Source: an uncultured Pelagibacteraceae bacterium
GTDB taxonomy: Bacteria > Pseudomonadota > Alphaproteobacteria > Pelagibacterales > Pelagibacteraceae
DNA length: 43,948 nucleotides
Direction of reading: 5' to 3'
NCBI GenBank assembly: GCA_902532225.1
Contig: CACAHI010000007.1
Coordinates: 1-43,948 of the forward strand
Positions 16,542 through 26,363 of the stretch are shown piece after piece. The translations under genes were made by a program, and so were the position numbers. Under the pieces are notes generated by a model. That model searched no databases and was not told the origin of the DNA. It worked only from the letters and a program-made list of their open reading frames with translations. The stretch's first letter is position 1. The number at the start of each line of letters is the position of its first letter.

Positions 16542-17579
16542 ATGAATTATAGAAAATTAGGCAACACAGACCTTAAAGTTAGTACTATTTGTTTAGGAAC
16601 CATGACTTGGGGTGAACAAAATTCTCAAGAAGAGGGTTTTGAACAAATGAATTATGCATTAGATGAAGGAGTAAACTTTTGGGATACAGCTGAACTTTAT
16701 TCGGTTCCACCAAGAAAAGAAACTTTTGGTCATACAGAAATAATCATTGGTAATTGGTTTAATAAAAATAAAAAAAGAGAAAAAGTTATACTTGCAACAA
16801 AAGTAGCAGGACCTATGCGTCCATATTTAAGAGGCGGAGGAAATCAGTATGACAAGAAAAATATTACTGAGGCATTAGAAGGAAGTTTAAAAAGATTAAA
16901 GACTGATTATATAGATTTATATCAACTCCATTGGCCAGAAAGAAATACAAATATGTTTGGTAGATTGGGTTATGAACATAAGGATAATGAAAATTGGAAT
17001 AAATTTGAAGACGTTTTAGCAAACTTAGAAACTTTTATTGATCAAGGAAAAGTAAGGTATATCGGTTTGTCGAACGAAACAGCGTGGGGTGCAAAAAAAT
17101 ATCTAGAAATTTCTAAAAATAAAAACTTGCCTAGAATGATGTCTATTCAAAATCCCTATAATTTATTGAATAGAACATATGAAGTTGGTCTTGCAGAAGT
17201 TTCTATTAGGGAACAAATTGGATTACTTGCATACTCTCCATTAGCAAGTGGTTATTTGTCTGGAAAATATAGAAATAATCAAATGCCAAATAATTCTCGA
17301 ATAGCTCTAGACCCTAAATTTTGGTCAAGATACGATAAACCAAACACTGGCGTAGCTGTAGATGCTTATTTCGAAATAGCAAAAAAAAATAATATAAATC
17401 TTGCACAAATGTCATTAAAATTTTGTGAAATCCAACCATTTATGACTAGTGTTATTATTGGTGCTACAACTATGGAGCAGTTGAAAACTGATATAGAAAG
17501 TGTAAATGTAAAATTAACTGATGAAATTATTAAAGAAATTAATGAAGTTCAAAAGATTTACCCTAACCCATGTCCATAA
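16542..17579 (+). CDS. Aldo/keto reductase (Tas-like)
   Basis: This 345-residue (beta/alpha)8 oxidoreductase has the family catalytic set: Asp and Tyr in NFWDTAELYSVP (residues 45-56), Lys in ILATKVAG near 86 and His in LYQLHWPER near 128. Other matches are YRKLGNTDLKVS at the N-terminus and the NADPH-site YSPLASGYLSGKY and IIGATTMEQL. It resembles E. coli Tas. The physiological carbonyl substrate is unknown. It overlaps the next gene by 10 bases. Confidence 0.92.
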   Translation: MNYRKLGNTDLKVSTICLGTMTWGEQNSQEEGFEQMNYALDEGVNFWDTAELYSVPPRKETFGHTEIIIGNWFNKNKKREKVILATKVAGPMRPYLRGGGNQYDKKNITEALEGSLKRLKTDYIDLYQLHWPERNTNMFGRLGYEHKDNENWNKFEDVLANLETFIDQGKVRYIGLSNETAWGAKKYLEISKNKNLPRMMSIQNPYNLLNRTYEVGLAEVSIREQIGLLAYSPLASGYLSGKYRNNQMPNNSRIALDPKFWSRYDKPNTGVAVDAYFEIAKKNNINLAQMSLKFCEIQPFMTSVIIGATTMEQLKTDIESVNVKLTDEIIKEINEVQKIYPNPCP

Positions 17580-18076
17580 TTAGATTATTCACAATTTTAT
17601 TTTTCGTTTTACTATTAAGCAATAAAGCTATTAGCGAAGAAGTAAAAAAAATGGGAAAATTTAAGGATTGGGAAACAATAGTTTTAAAAAATGATAATCA
17701 AAAAACATGTTTTGCTCAAACAAAACCAGTTTTACAATCACCAAAAAAAAATAAAAGGGAAGCAAGATTATTTGTAAGCTTTAGACCAAATGAAAAAATC
17801 AAAGATGAAATAAGTACTACATCTGGTTATGAATATAATAAAAAAAATTCTATTACTGCTAAATCAGGGAAAAAAAAATTTAAATTTGATATTTCACAAG
17901 ATAATTTTGCCTGGATTGCAGATCAAAAAATAGAGAGAAAAATGATAAGAGCAATGAAGTCTGGTTCAAGAATAATGATTACAGGCTATAATCAAAAAGG
18001 TTCTCAAACAATAGATCATTACTCACTTATGGGATTTTCAAAAGCTTATAATGCTGCAAAAAAAAATTGCTCTTAA
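17570..18076 (+). CDS. Invasion-associated locus B (IalB)-like periplasmic protein
   Basis: This 168-residue protein has a signal peptide (about residues 1-22) followed by a small domain of the IalB family. Landmarks are GKFKDWETIVLKN, TCFAQTKPV, ARLFVSFRPNEKIKDE, FAWIADQKIERKMIRAMKSGSRIMI and YSLMGFSKAYNAAKKNC. Two cysteines (one near residue 46, one next to last) could form a disulfide. IalB proteins are widespread in free-living alphaproteobacteria despite the name; the role is unknown. The ATG lies within the end of the reductase gene. Confidence 0.8.
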   Translation: MSIIRLFTILFFVLLLSNKAISEEVKKMGKFKDWETIVLKNDNQKTCFAQTKPVLQSPKKNKREARLFVSFRPNEKIKDEISTTSGYEYNKKNSITAKSGKKKFKFDISQDNFAWIADQKIERKMIRAMKSGSRIMITGYNQKGSQTIDHYSLMGFSKAYNAAKKNCS

Positions 18077-18086
18077 ATAGTAATAA

Positions 18087-19271
18087 ATGAAATCAAAAAA
18101 GAAAATTGTTCTTGCCTATTCAGGTGGGTTGGATACTTCAATAATTTTAAAATGGTTACAAGAAAAGTATAATTCCGAAGTAATTACATATACAGCAGAT
18201 ATTGGCCAAAAAATAAATAAAAAAAAAATCACCAGTAATGCAAAAAAACTTGGAGTTAAAAAAATTATCATAAAAAATTTAAAAGATATTTTTGTTAAAA
18301 ATTATGTTTATCCAATGATAAGAGGGCACGCTTTATATGAAGGTATGTATTTATTGGGCACTTCAATAGCAAGACCTTTAATTGCAAAAGATCAAATTAG
18401 AGTTGCAAAAAAATATAATGCTTATGCAGTTTCTCATGGTTCTACAGGTAAAGGTAATGATCAAGTAAGATTTGAATTAGGTTATCATTATTTTGGACCT
18501 AAAATTAAAATTTTATCTCCATGGAGAATATGGAAACTTAAATCAAGATCAGATCTAATTAAATATGCAAAAAAAAATAATATTTCAATTCCAAAAGATA
18601 AAAAAGGTGCACCTCCATTTTCTATTGACGATAATTTATTCCACACTTCAACTGAGGGAAAAATTTTGGAAAATCCTATGAATGCAGCACCAGAATTTAT
18701 TTTTCAAAGAACAAAATCTCCAGAAAAAGCACCTAATAAAAGTTCATTTGTGACAATCGAATTTAAAAATAGTGACCCAGTATCTGTAAATGGAAAAAAA
18801 TATTCACCATCAAAACTTTTAGGAAAACTTAACAATCTTGCTGGAAAAAATGGAATTGGAAGAGTGGATTTGGTTGAGAATAGATTTATTGGAATAAAAT
18901 CCAGAGGAGTTTATGAAACGCCAGGCGGAACTTTATTAATAAATGCACATAGAGCTATTGAATCTGTTACTTTAGATAAAAAAACAATGCATAAAAAAGA
19001 TCATATTATGACAAGATATGCAGAACTTATTTACAATGGTTATTGGTATTCAAAGGAAAGATTTAAATTGCAAAGGATAGTTGATTTAAAAAAGAACAAA
19101 GTAAACGGATTTATAAAATTAAAATTATATAAAGGCAATATAACAATTGTTTCAAGAAAAACAAAAAGCAAAGCTTATTCAATAAAAAAAGTATCTTTTG
19201 AAGAAAATAAAGCATTTAATAAATCAAATGTCGAAAAATTTATTAATTATCATAAAAAACAATTAAGATAA
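18087..19271 (+). CDS. argG: Argininosuccinate synthase
   Basis: This 394-residue enzyme condenses citrulline and aspartate with ATP in arginine synthesis. It has the PP-loop ATP site VLAYSGGLDTSIILKWL at residues 8-24, HGSTGKGNDQVRFE near 117 and the GRVDLVENRFIGIKSRGVYE substrate-binding region. Length fits the usual 395-405. An A10 run at 18219-18228 is kept in frame as Lys-Lys-Lys. The gene stands apart from other arg genes in this window. Confidence 0.97.
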   Translation: MKSKKKIVLAYSGGLDTSIILKWLQEKYNSEVITYTADIGQKINKKKITSNAKKLGVKKIIIKNLKDIFVKNYVYPMIRGHALYEGMYLLGTSIARPLIAKDQIRVAKKYNAYAVSHGSTGKGNDQVRFELGYHYFGPKIKILSPWRIWKLKSRSDLIKYAKKNNISIPKDKKGAPPFSIDDNLFHTSTEGKILENPMNAAPEFIFQRTKSPEKAPNKSSFVTIEFKNSDPVSVNGKKYSPSKLLGKLNNLAGKNGIGRVDLVENRFIGIKSRGVYETPGGTLLINAHRAIESVTLDKKTMHKKDHIMTRYAELIYNGYWYSKERFKLQRIVDLKKNKVNGFIKLKLYKGNITIVSRKTKSKAYSIKKVSFEENKAFNKSNVEKFINYHKKQLR

Positions 19272-19287
19272 CATTGCTTATTTATTA

Positions 19288-20988
19288 ATGGAAAAAAAAG
19301 AAGAAGCACTAAAACTTTTAAATTTAGGTATTGATGAGTATAAAAAAGATAATTTTAAATTATCTTCTGAATATTTTAAAAAGGCAGAAAAATTATTTCC
19401 AAATAATATTGGTATATTAGAAAATTTAGCTTTATCATTGTATAATCAAAATGAATTTAGTGAGGCAATTACTTTTTTAAAAAAAGCAATTAGCCAAGAG
19501 GGTAATAGTCAAAAAGCATTTGATTTATTACAAAAAATCTACAAAGAACTTAATGAAAGTATAAAACTTAATCAAATTATTTTAGATAGAAAAGCTAAAA
19601 AAAATCTAACATTAAAAGATGAAATAGATAGTAAAATTTATTTTCCAAATTTTTTTAATTCAAAAGAAGAAATTAAATTAAACAGAGAAAATCTTAACAA
19701 AAATTTAGATGATATTTTAAATAATAAAAATATTAAACTTGATTTATCAAAAGATTATATATTGCCGCCAATATTTCAACTTTCTTACAATGAATATGAT
19801 AATCTTGATATTAATAAAAAAATTGTATCTGTATATAGACACATTTATCCAAAATTAAATGAGGATATTCAATTAATAGAAAATAATACTGACAAAATTA
19901 GAATTGGATTTATATCAGAATATTTTACCGATCACACAATATCAGAACTTTATAAAGGAATAATAGAAAACTTAGATAGAAGTAGATTTGAAATAATAAT
20001 TTTTCATTCTTATAGAACTAGAAAAGGAAATTATTTTAAAAAAATATTAGAAATGGAAGTTAATGGTAATATAAAAAATATTTTTTTAACAAAAAATTTT
20101 GATGAAAAAGTTCAAACTATTTTAAATAATAAATTAGATATAATATTTTATCCAGACATTCATATGTCATTTGATTTATATTTTTTATCTTACCTTCGCT
20201 TAGCGAAGTATCAAATTACTTCTTGGGGACATCCTGAAACAACTGGAAACAAAACTATAGATTATTTTTTGTCTTCAAAATTATGTGAAATTAATACAGC
20301 TCAAGCTCATTATAGTGAAAAATTAATTTTAACAGATAGTTTACCAATGTATTTTTATAAACCAATTGTAGATGAGAGTATTAAATTGGAAAATAAAGAT
20401 TTATCTAATAGAAATATATATTGTTGTCCTCAATCATTAATTAAAATTCATCCTGATTTTGATGAAGTAATTAAAAAAATACTTATGAAAGATAAAAAAG
20501 CAAAAATTTTTTTACTAAAGGATCCAAAAAATATTCTTTCAAATAGTATTTTTAATAGAATAAAAAAAAAAATAGGAAAAAATATAGATCGTTTTATTTT
20601 TTTAGATAGAATAAGCCATCAAAAGTATACTAATCTTTGTGGACAAGCTTCGGTATTGTTAGATCCACTTCATTTTGGTGCAGGAAATAGTTTTCATCAA
20701 TCTATGTATTATGGGACTCCAACTGTTACGTTGACGAGCAATTATCTAAAAGCAAAAGTTGTTAAAGGTGCTTACGACCAAATGAAATTAGAGAATGCAC
20801 CAGTGTCTAATTCGATTGATGAATATGTTGATTTATCAATTGAAATTGCAAATTTAGATAAAAAAAAAGCTTTAGAGAAAAAAAAATATTTTAAAGATCA
20901 AGCATCAAAATACTTATTCGAAAATAAAAATTTTATTAATGAATTAGAAAAAATATTTCTTAAATTAGTCAATAAAAAATTGAATTAA
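19288..20988 (+). CDS. TPR-repeat SPINDLY/OGT-type glycosyltransferase (GT41-like)
   Basis: This 566-residue protein has an N-terminal TPR region (about residues 1-100, with NLALSLYNQNEFSEAITFLK as a clear repeat) and a C-terminal region of the O-GlcNAc-transferase SPINDLY type. Matches are IGFISEYFTDHTISEL, QITSWGHPETTGNKTIDYF and the nucleotide-sugar region LLDPLHFGAGNSFHQSMYYGTPTVT. GT41 enzymes glycosylate Ser/Thr of proteins; bacterial relatives often act on adhesins, flagellins or unknown proteins. It follows argG by 17 bases and converges with folD, overlapping by 4 bases. The target is unknown. Confidence 0.83.
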   Translation: MEKKEEALKLLNLGIDEYKKDNFKLSSEYFKKAEKLFPNNIGILENLALSLYNQNEFSEAITFLKKAISQEGNSQKAFDLLQKIYKELNESIKLNQIILDRKAKKNLTLKDEIDSKIYFPNFFNSKEEIKLNRENLNKNLDDILNNKNIKLDLSKDYILPPIFQLSYNEYDNLDINKKIVSVYRHIYPKLNEDIQLIENNTDKIRIGFISEYFTDHTISELYKGIIENLDRSRFEIIIFHSYRTRKGNYFKKILEMEVNGNIKNIFLTKNFDEKVQTILNNKLDIIFYPDIHMSFDLYFLSYLRLAKYQITSWGHPETTGNKTIDYFLSSKLCEINTAQAHYSEKLILTDSLPMYFYKPIVDESIKLENKDLSNRNIYCCPQSLIKIHPDFDEVIKKILMKDKKAKIFLLKDPKNILSNSIFNRIKKKIGKNIDRFIFLDRISHQKYTNLCGQASVLLDPLHFGAGNSFHQSMYYGTPTVTLTSNYLKAKVVKGAYDQMKLENAPVSNSIDEYVDLSIEIANLDKKKALEKKKYFKDQASKYLFENKNFINELEKIFLKLVNKKLN

Positions 20989-21827
20989 TTAGATTTTTTA
21001 AAACACTCAATAGTATTTTTTAGTAAGCATGCTATTGTCATTGGGCCAACACCCCCTGGAACTGGTGTTAATGCCTTAGCGACTTTTGAAACTTCCTCAA
21101 ACGCAACATCACCTACAATTCCTTTGTCTGTTTTGTTAATTCCTACATCTATTACAATTGCATCTTTTTTAATCCAATCACCTCTTACAAGTTGGGGTAT
21201 TCCTACAGCTGCAACGATAATATCTCCCTTTAAACATTCAGCTTTTAAATCTTTTGTTTTTGAGTGCGTGACTGTAACCGTACAATTTTCTCTTAAGAGA
21301 AGTTGTGTCATTGGTTTACCATTTAAATTAGATCTTCCTATGATGATAGCCTTTTTTCCACTTAAATTAGGTTCGATAGTTTTGATTAATAGATAACATC
21401 CTAGAGGAGTACATGGAATTGAACTATCATATCCAGAAGATAAGTTTCCCACATTCATTGGATGAAAGCCATCTACATCTTTTTTTGGAGCTATTGATTC
21501 AATAACTTTTTGTTTATTAATATGTTCTGGCAAGGGCAACTGTACTAAAATACCGGATACACTTGAGTCTTTGTTAAGTTCATTAATTTTTTCTAAAACA
21601 GTTTTTTCTTCTACTTCACTAGGATATTTTATAACTTCTGATTTTAAACCTACTTCGTTAGCAGCCTTTTCTTTCATACGAACATATATTTGACTTGGAG
21701 CCATATCTCCAATTAGGATTACTGTAAGTCCAGGGATTTTGTTATGTTTTGCTTTTAAATTTAAAACTTCTTTTTTTAATTCTTCTCTTAATTCTGCTGC
21801 TACTTTCTTTCCGTCTATTAATATCAT
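20985..21827 (-). CDS. folD: Bifunctional methylenetetrahydrofolate dehydrogenase / methenyltetrahydrofolate cyclohydrolase
   Basis: This 280-residue enzyme interconverts 5,10-methylene- and 10-formyl-tetrahydrofolate. It has the catalytic Tyr/Lys block YVRMKEKAA near residue 48, GILVQLPLP, KKDVDGFHPMNVG, the NADP loop IIGRSNLNGKPM and the terminal TPVPGGVGPMTIACLL. Length matches the family. It is the last gene of the minus-strand hemC-hemD-mscS-yggT-folD run, 7 bases after yggT. Confidence 0.97.
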   Translation of the reverse strand: MILIDGKKVAAELREELKKEVLNLKAKHNKIPGLTVILIGDMAPSQIYVRMKEKAANEVGLKSEVIKYPSEVEEKTVLEKINELNKDSSVSGILVQLPLPEHINKQKVIESIAPKKDVDGFHPMNVGNLSSGYDSSIPCTPLGCYLLIKTIEPNLSGKKAIIIGRSNLNGKPMTQLLLRENCTVTVTHSKTKDLKAECLKGDIIVAAVGIPQLVRGDWIKKDAIVIDVGINKTDKGIVGDVAFEEVSKVAKALTPVPGGVGPMTIACLLKNTIECFKKSN

Positions 21828-21834
21828 AAATTAA

Positions 21835-22125
21835 CTAAAAAATAATTGGCGCTATGTAGAGCTTCATACACATTTCTATAAACCAGATCAACAAAAGAAG
21901 TACGATTGGCGAAATATCAAAAGCACCAAGATTAGGTAAAAATCTTCTTATTTTATTTAAAAAAGGATCCGTCATCCTATAAGTAAAATCTAAAATGGAA
22001 TAAACAAATCTATTTGAAGTATTTAGAACATTAAATGCAATTAACCAACTTATGACTACATTTGCAATTACTATATATGAATAAAGTTTTAAAATTTGTA
22101 AAATTAGATAAAAGACAGCTATCAT
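21835..22125 (-). CDS. YggT family membrane protein
   Basis: This 96-residue protein has two hydrophobic segments and the YggT core: YIVIANVVISWL, then FTYRMTDPFLNKIRRFLPNLGAFDISPIVLLLLIWF. YggT proteins are linked to osmotic and potassium stress tolerance and division-site factors, without a settled activity. Its ATG overlaps the stop of the MscS gene by 4 bases, suggesting coupled translation. Confidence 0.9.
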   Translation of the reverse strand: MIAVFYLILQILKLYSYIVIANVVISWLIAFNVLNTSNRFVYSILDFTYRMTDPFLNKIRRFLPNLGAFDISPIVLLLLIWFIEMCMKLYIAPIIF

Positions 22126-23207
22126 TTTTTTTCAACATAAATTGACTGACTTGGAAATGCAAAAGAAGCTTTGTTACTTTCTACAATTTGTTTAATTTGA
22201 ATTGCAAGTCTTTCTTTAACCGCCAACCATTCATCCCAATCATCGGTCTGGGTAAAACAACGAACATATAAATCAATTGAACTCTCAGCAAATTTATCAA
22301 TTCTTACTGCATAACCTAGCTCTGGCTTGTAATCTTCATGTTTTTTTATGTAATCTTCAATTTGATTTCTAATTGATTTAAGTTGTTCGACTGTAGTGTC
22401 ATATTGTAGATTTATGGTCCAACTAATAATCCAATTAGTTGTTTGACTAATATTAATAACTGCATTTTCAGCAAACTGAAAATTTGGAATTATTGCAATT
22501 GATTTATCAAACTTTCTTATAACAGTTGATCTAAATCCTATTTTTTCAACAATTCCCTCTATTATATCTTCTACTAAAATCCAATCTCCAATTTTAAATC
22601 TTTTTTCAACTAAAACTAATATTCCTGAAATTAAATTTTTAAATAAATCTTGGGCCCCTAACGCTACTGCAACTCCAAACAAACCTAATCCAGCAATTAT
22701 TGGTCCAATCTTGATCCCCCATAATTCAAGAACTGCTGCTAAACCTAAAATAAAAATTAAAATCTTTAATGACTTAATTATCCAGCCAATCAATTCTCTT
22801 GTTAAAATTTTATTTAATCCACTTAAAACATATGAAATTGGCTCAATAACTTGATGCATCACCCAAAAAATAAAAATAGTTATTAAAGTTCTATTAATAG
22901 TATCAACAATTGCTCTATTATCTTCTGAGAATGACATGTAATAACTGGCAATAAAAAAACCTATAACTATAGGTAAAAATCTTGCAGGCCCCTCCATGGC
23001 TTGAACAAAAGAGTCATCAAGTTTATTTTTTGTCTTTTTTGCTATTCCCTCTAGTCTTTTTATAATTAGTTTGCTTATTAGTCCTCTAAAAATCAAAAAT
23101 ATGAAAAATATTCCTACCCCTATAAATATTTCCATAATATCTACGCCAAGAATTCCTTTTTTCCAGACGGACAAGAATAGTTCTTTAAAATTATTAAATA
23201 TTTCCAT
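22122..23207 (-). CDS. Small-conductance mechanosensitive channel (MscS family)
   Basis: This 361-residue protein has about five membrane helices. Its pore helix and beta domain are diagnostic: GLFGVAVALGAQDLFKNLISGILVLVEKRFKIGDWI, then IEGIVEKIGFRSTVIRKFDKSIAIIPN. The extra N-terminal helices make it larger than E. coli MscS. It would open under osmotic downshift. It is tightly packed between hemD and yggT. Confidence 0.93.
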   Translation of the reverse strand: MEIFNNFKELFLSVWKKGILGVDIMEIFIGVGIFFIFLIFRGLISKLIIKRLEGIAKKTKNKLDDSFVQAMEGPARFLPIVIGFFIASYYMSFSEDNRAIVDTINRTLITIFIFWVMHQVIEPISYVLSGLNKILTRELIGWIIKSLKILIFILGLAAVLELWGIKIGPIIAGLGLFGVAVALGAQDLFKNLISGILVLVEKRFKIGDWILVEDIIEGIVEKIGFRSTVIRKFDKSIAIIPNFQFAENAVINISQTTNWIISWTINLQYDTTVEQLKSIRNQIEDYIKKHEDYKPELGYAVRIDKFAESSIDLYVRCFTQTDDWDEWLAVKERLAIQIKQIVESNKASFAFPSQSIYVEKK

Positions 23208-23209
23208 AA

Positions 23210-23908
23210 TTAAATTTTATATAACAAAAATTCTTCTTCTCCAGGATTAAACAAAAATATCTTTTTCCATTTAAGTTCATTTAATACTGCAGATGTTTTT
23301 TCTCCGATGCACATTAAATTAGTATTCATCCAATAGTCAACTAATTCATACTTTTTTATAACGCTAAGAAAATTTTTAGCACTATTTTCTGAATAAACAT
23401 ATACAATTTCTGGCATAGAAGATTTTAGCTGCTTAATAAAGTTTTCTTCAAAAATTTCAACTGGCTTAACTGAATAATTTATTAATCTTTTAACTGAATA
23501 TCCTTCCGAAATTAAATCTTTCTCCAAATTTGAAGATATGATTTCTCCACTAACATAAAGTAATTTATCCTTTTTATTTATATAATTTTGTAAAATTATT
23601 TCTTTTAAATTATTTACATTTCCATCTGCCGAATAAATATTTTGATAACCATTTTTCTTAGCAAATTTTTCTGTTACACTACCTACACAAAAACAATAAA
23701 TTTTTTTATCAATATTTTTAGAATTTAAATTTTTTACTGCATTTGAACTAGTAAAAATAATAGCTTTATATTCGGAATAATTTAATTCTTCATGCTCAAT
23801 TTTTTTAATTTCAATAACTGGTAAATGAGATACTGAATGTCCTAACGATTTAAATTTTACAATTAAATCTTTTGAATCTTCTAACGGTCTTGTAAGTAGA
23901 ATATGCAT
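23210..23908 (-). CDS. hemD: Uroporphyrinogen-III synthase
   Basis: This 232-residue two-domain protein starts MHILLTRPLEDSKDLI, has the conserved KAIIFTSSNAVKNL motif near residue 48, YVYSENSAKNFL in the second domain and LMCIGEKTSAVL near the end. It cyclises hydroxymethylbilane with ring D inversion. The family is poorly conserved, but placement 2 bases after hemC makes the call secure. Confidence 0.9.
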   Translation of the reverse strand: MHILLTRPLEDSKDLIVKFKSLGHSVSHLPVIEIKKIEHEELNYSEYKAIIFTSSNAVKNLNSKNIDKKIYCFCVGSVTEKFAKKNGYQNIYSADGNVNNLKEIILQNYINKKDKLLYVSGEIISSNLEKDLISEGYSVKRLINYSVKPVEIFEENFIKQLKSSMPEIVYVYSENSAKNFLSVIKKYELVDYWMNTNLMCIGEKTSAVLNELKWKKIFLFNPGEEEFLLYKI

Positions 23909-23910
23909 AA

Positions 23911-24816
23911 TTATTTTTTATATGATCCCTTTGATTGTTCTTTTAAAATTTTACCCACTTCTTTTCCTAAATCTTTTGAAAGATTAATATTTTTTGAAGA
24001 CTTAAAATAGTACCTTTCTTTTCCATCAATAGAAAAAAGTTCAGCGGAAATATAGATATTATTTCCTTCTATTTTTGAAATAGCCCCAACAGCTGTTTCA
24101 CAATCTCCCTCAAGTATTTTTAATACTTCTCTCTCAGCTGTTACACAAATATGGGTTTCCATGTGATTAATTTTTTTTAAAAATTTAATCATATCATTAT
24201 CACTTGATCTACATTGAATAGCTATAGCTCCTTGTCCAACACTTGGGATTACATCATCTGTTGAAAATTCTTCTGTTATATAATCCATTAAGTTCAGAGA
24301 TTTTATTCCTGCTTTAGATAAAATTATTGCATCATATTTACCTTCGTTAAGTTTTTTTATTCTTGTATCAACATTTCCTCGTATAAGTTTAAAATTTAAA
24401 TCTTCTCTTTTATTTTTTAATTGAAATTCTCTTCTAAAAGATGAAGTTCCTACTACAGAACTGGATTTTAATTTATTAAATTTAATATTATTTTTACTTA
24501 TTAGAATTTCATTTGGATCATTTCTTTTTAAAAAACAATCAGTAAGAAGTCCTTTTGTTTCAAGTGAAGGCATGTCTTTTAAGGCATGTACCGCTAAATC
24601 AATTTTATTTTCTAAAAGCTCGATCTCAATATTTTTTGAAAACAATCCCTTTCCACCTAAATCTGACAACCGATCTTTTTGATTTTTATCTCCAGACGTA
24701 ACGATTGTTTTTATTTCAATGTGATCTTTATAAAATTTTTGAATCTCTTTTTTAACACGTTCTGCATAAATCAACGCTAATTTGCTTCCTCTGGACCCAA
24801 TAGTTATTTTTTTCAT
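23911..24816 (-). CDS. hemC: Porphobilinogen deaminase (hydroxymethylbilane synthase)
   Basis: This 301-residue enzyme polymerises four porphobilinogens. It has IGSRGSKLALIYAERVK at the N-terminus, the catalytic-Asp region DLAVHALKDMPS near residue 76, the Arg-rich substrate loop SSFRREFQLKN and the cofactor-binding Cys in LEGDCETAVGA. It heads the minus-strand haem gene run and is divergent from tsaD, sharing a 64-base AT-rich promoter region. Confidence 0.97.
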   Translation of the reverse strand: MKKITIGSRGSKLALIYAERVKKEIQKFYKDHIEIKTIVTSGDKNQKDRLSDLGGKGLFSKNIEIELLENKIDLAVHALKDMPSLETKGLLTDCFLKRNDPNEILISKNNIKFNKLKSSSVVGTSSFRREFQLKNKREDLNFKLIRGNVDTRIKKLNEGKYDAIILSKAGIKSLNLMDYITEEFSTDDVIPSVGQGAIAIQCRSSDNDMIKFLKKINHMETHICVTAEREVLKILEGDCETAVGAISKIEGNNIYISAELFSIDGKERYYFKSSKNINLSKDLGKEVGKILKEQSKGSYKK

Positions 24817-24880
24817 TTTTATAAATTTTATTTATATTTAATAGTTATAGTTTAATTGTATTAATTAAAAAAAAAAATTT

Positions 24881-25948
24881 ATGACAAAAAAACCAATAAT
24901 CTTAGGGGTTGAGTCCAGTTGTGACGAGACCGCAGTAGCTGTTTTACAAGATGGCGAAAATGGTAATGCAAAAATTTTGTCAAATATCGTATCAAGTCAA
25001 TTTGAGGTACACAAAGAATTTGGAGGTGTAGTTCCAGAATTGGCTGCAAGATCTCATTTAGAAAAAATAGATTTGATCACAAAAAAAGCCTTGAATGAAA
25101 GTAAAATAAAAATAAGTGACATTGATGCTATAGCAGTTACTGCTGGACCAGGATTAATTGTTTGTTTATCAGTAGGTTTAAACTTTGCAAAGGGGTTGGC
25201 ATCTTCAATAAATAAACCTTTAATAGTAGTAAATCATTTAGAGGGGCATGCGCTAAGCCCTAAAATAAATTCAAAATTAGAATATCCATATTTACTATTG
25301 TTAATTTCTGGAGGTCACACTCAATATTTATCAGTTGAAGGACTTGGTCAATATAAAAGGTTAGGAACAACAATTGATGATGCTTTAGGAGAAGCATATG
25401 ACAAAACTGCAAAACTTCTAGGAATAGATTTTCCTGGTGGACCTAAAATTGAAAAACTTTCAGAAAAGGGTGACCCGAATAAATTTAAACTACCTAAACC
25501 AATCATTAATAAAGGTGGATGTAATTTGTCATTTGCAGGTTTAAAAACGGCAATACTTAGAATAACAAAAAACATAAAAAATGAGCAAGAAAAATTTGAT
25601 CTAGCAGCCTCGTTTCAAAAAACTATAGAAGAAATACTTTATGAAAAAACAAAAATTGCTTTTGGCGAATATTTAAAAAAAAACAATGATAGAAATTTTG
25701 TAATAGCTGGAGGAGTTGCTGCTAACAAAGGAATTAGAAATATATTAAACAAATTAAGTAAAGAATATGATTTTAAAACTATATTCCCAGAATTAAGTTT
25801 ATGTAGCGACAATGCAGCAATGATAGCTATGGTTGGTATAGAAAAATATAAATTAAAATTATTTGATAAATTAGATTTTAAACCTAATCCTAGATGGGCC
25901 CTAGACAAAGATGCTAAATTTTTAAAAGGAGCAGGAGTAAAATTATAA
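24881..25948 (+). CDS. tsaD: tRNA N6-threonylcarbamoyladenosine synthase subunit TsaD
   Basis: This 355-residue ASKHA-fold protein transfers the threonylcarbamoyl group to A37 of ANN-decoding tRNAs. Motifs are LGVESSCDETAVAVL at residue 8, the metal-binding VNHLEGHALS, LLISGGHTQYL and VIAGGVAANKGIR. Length is usual. It starts 64 bases from divergent hemC, and its TAA shares bases with the ATG of the EVE-domain gene (TAATG). Confidence 0.97.
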   Translation: MTKKPIILGVESSCDETAVAVLQDGENGNAKILSNIVSSQFEVHKEFGGVVPELAARSHLEKIDLITKKALNESKIKISDIDAIAVTAGPGLIVCLSVGLNFAKGLASSINKPLIVVNHLEGHALSPKINSKLEYPYLLLLISGGHTQYLSVEGLGQYKRLGTTIDDALGEAYDKTAKLLGIDFPGGPKIEKLSEKGDPNKFKLPKPIINKGGCNLSFAGLKTAILRITKNIKNEQEKFDLAASFQKTIEEILYEKTKIAFGEYLKKNNDRNFVIAGGVAANKGIRNILNKLSKEYDFKTIFPELSLCSDNAAMIAMVGIEKYKLKLFDKLDFKPNPRWALDKDAKFLKGAGVKL

Positions 25949-26361
25949 TGAATTATTGGTTATTAAAATCTGAACCGGATGTATGGTCAATTGATCAACA
26001 GGAAAAAGCTGGAGAAAAAGGAATAGTTTGGGATGGTGTAAGAAATTATCAAGCTGCAAATAATTTAAAAAAAATGAAAATAGGAGATCTTTGTTTTTTT
26101 TATCATTCAAACATAGGAAAAGAAATTGTTGGAATTGTTAAAGTTATAAGATCTGCTTTTATTGATCCGAGTGATAAAAAAAAAAAATTTGTTGCAGTAA
26201 AAGTGAAGTTCAAAAAAAAATTAAAAAATACAATTACACTTGAAAACATCAAAAAAAAAACAAGCCTTCAAGGTCTTTCATTAATAAAACAAAGCAGATT
26301 ATCAGTAATGCCAATAGATTCTAAATGCTGGAAAATTTTGAATAAAATGAGTAAAACTTAG
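25948..26361 (+). CDS. EVE domain-containing protein
   Basis: This 137-residue protein is one EVE domain, a PUA-like fold thought to read modified bases in nucleic acid. Landmarks are [13 protein letters not shown] at the N-terminus, [29 protein letters not shown] and the final [16 protein letters not shown]. It overlaps tsaD by one base. An A12 run (26176-26187) is read in frame as four lysines. The ligand is unknown. Confidence 0.92.
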   Translation: MNYWLLKSEPDVWSIDQQEKAGEKGIVWDGVRNYQAANNLKKMKIGDLCFFYHSNIGKEIVGIVKVIRSAFIDPSDKKKKFVAVKVKFKKKLKNTITLENIKKKTSLQGLSLIKQSRLSVMPIDSKCWKILNKMSKT

Positions 26362-26363
26362 AA

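Noticed and set aside
20194..20208. GC-rich palindrome CTTCGC-TTA-GCGAAG inside the glycosyltransferase gene
   Set aside because: It encodes normal residues in frame and no second copy of the element was noticed in the window, so there is no support for a mobile palindrome.
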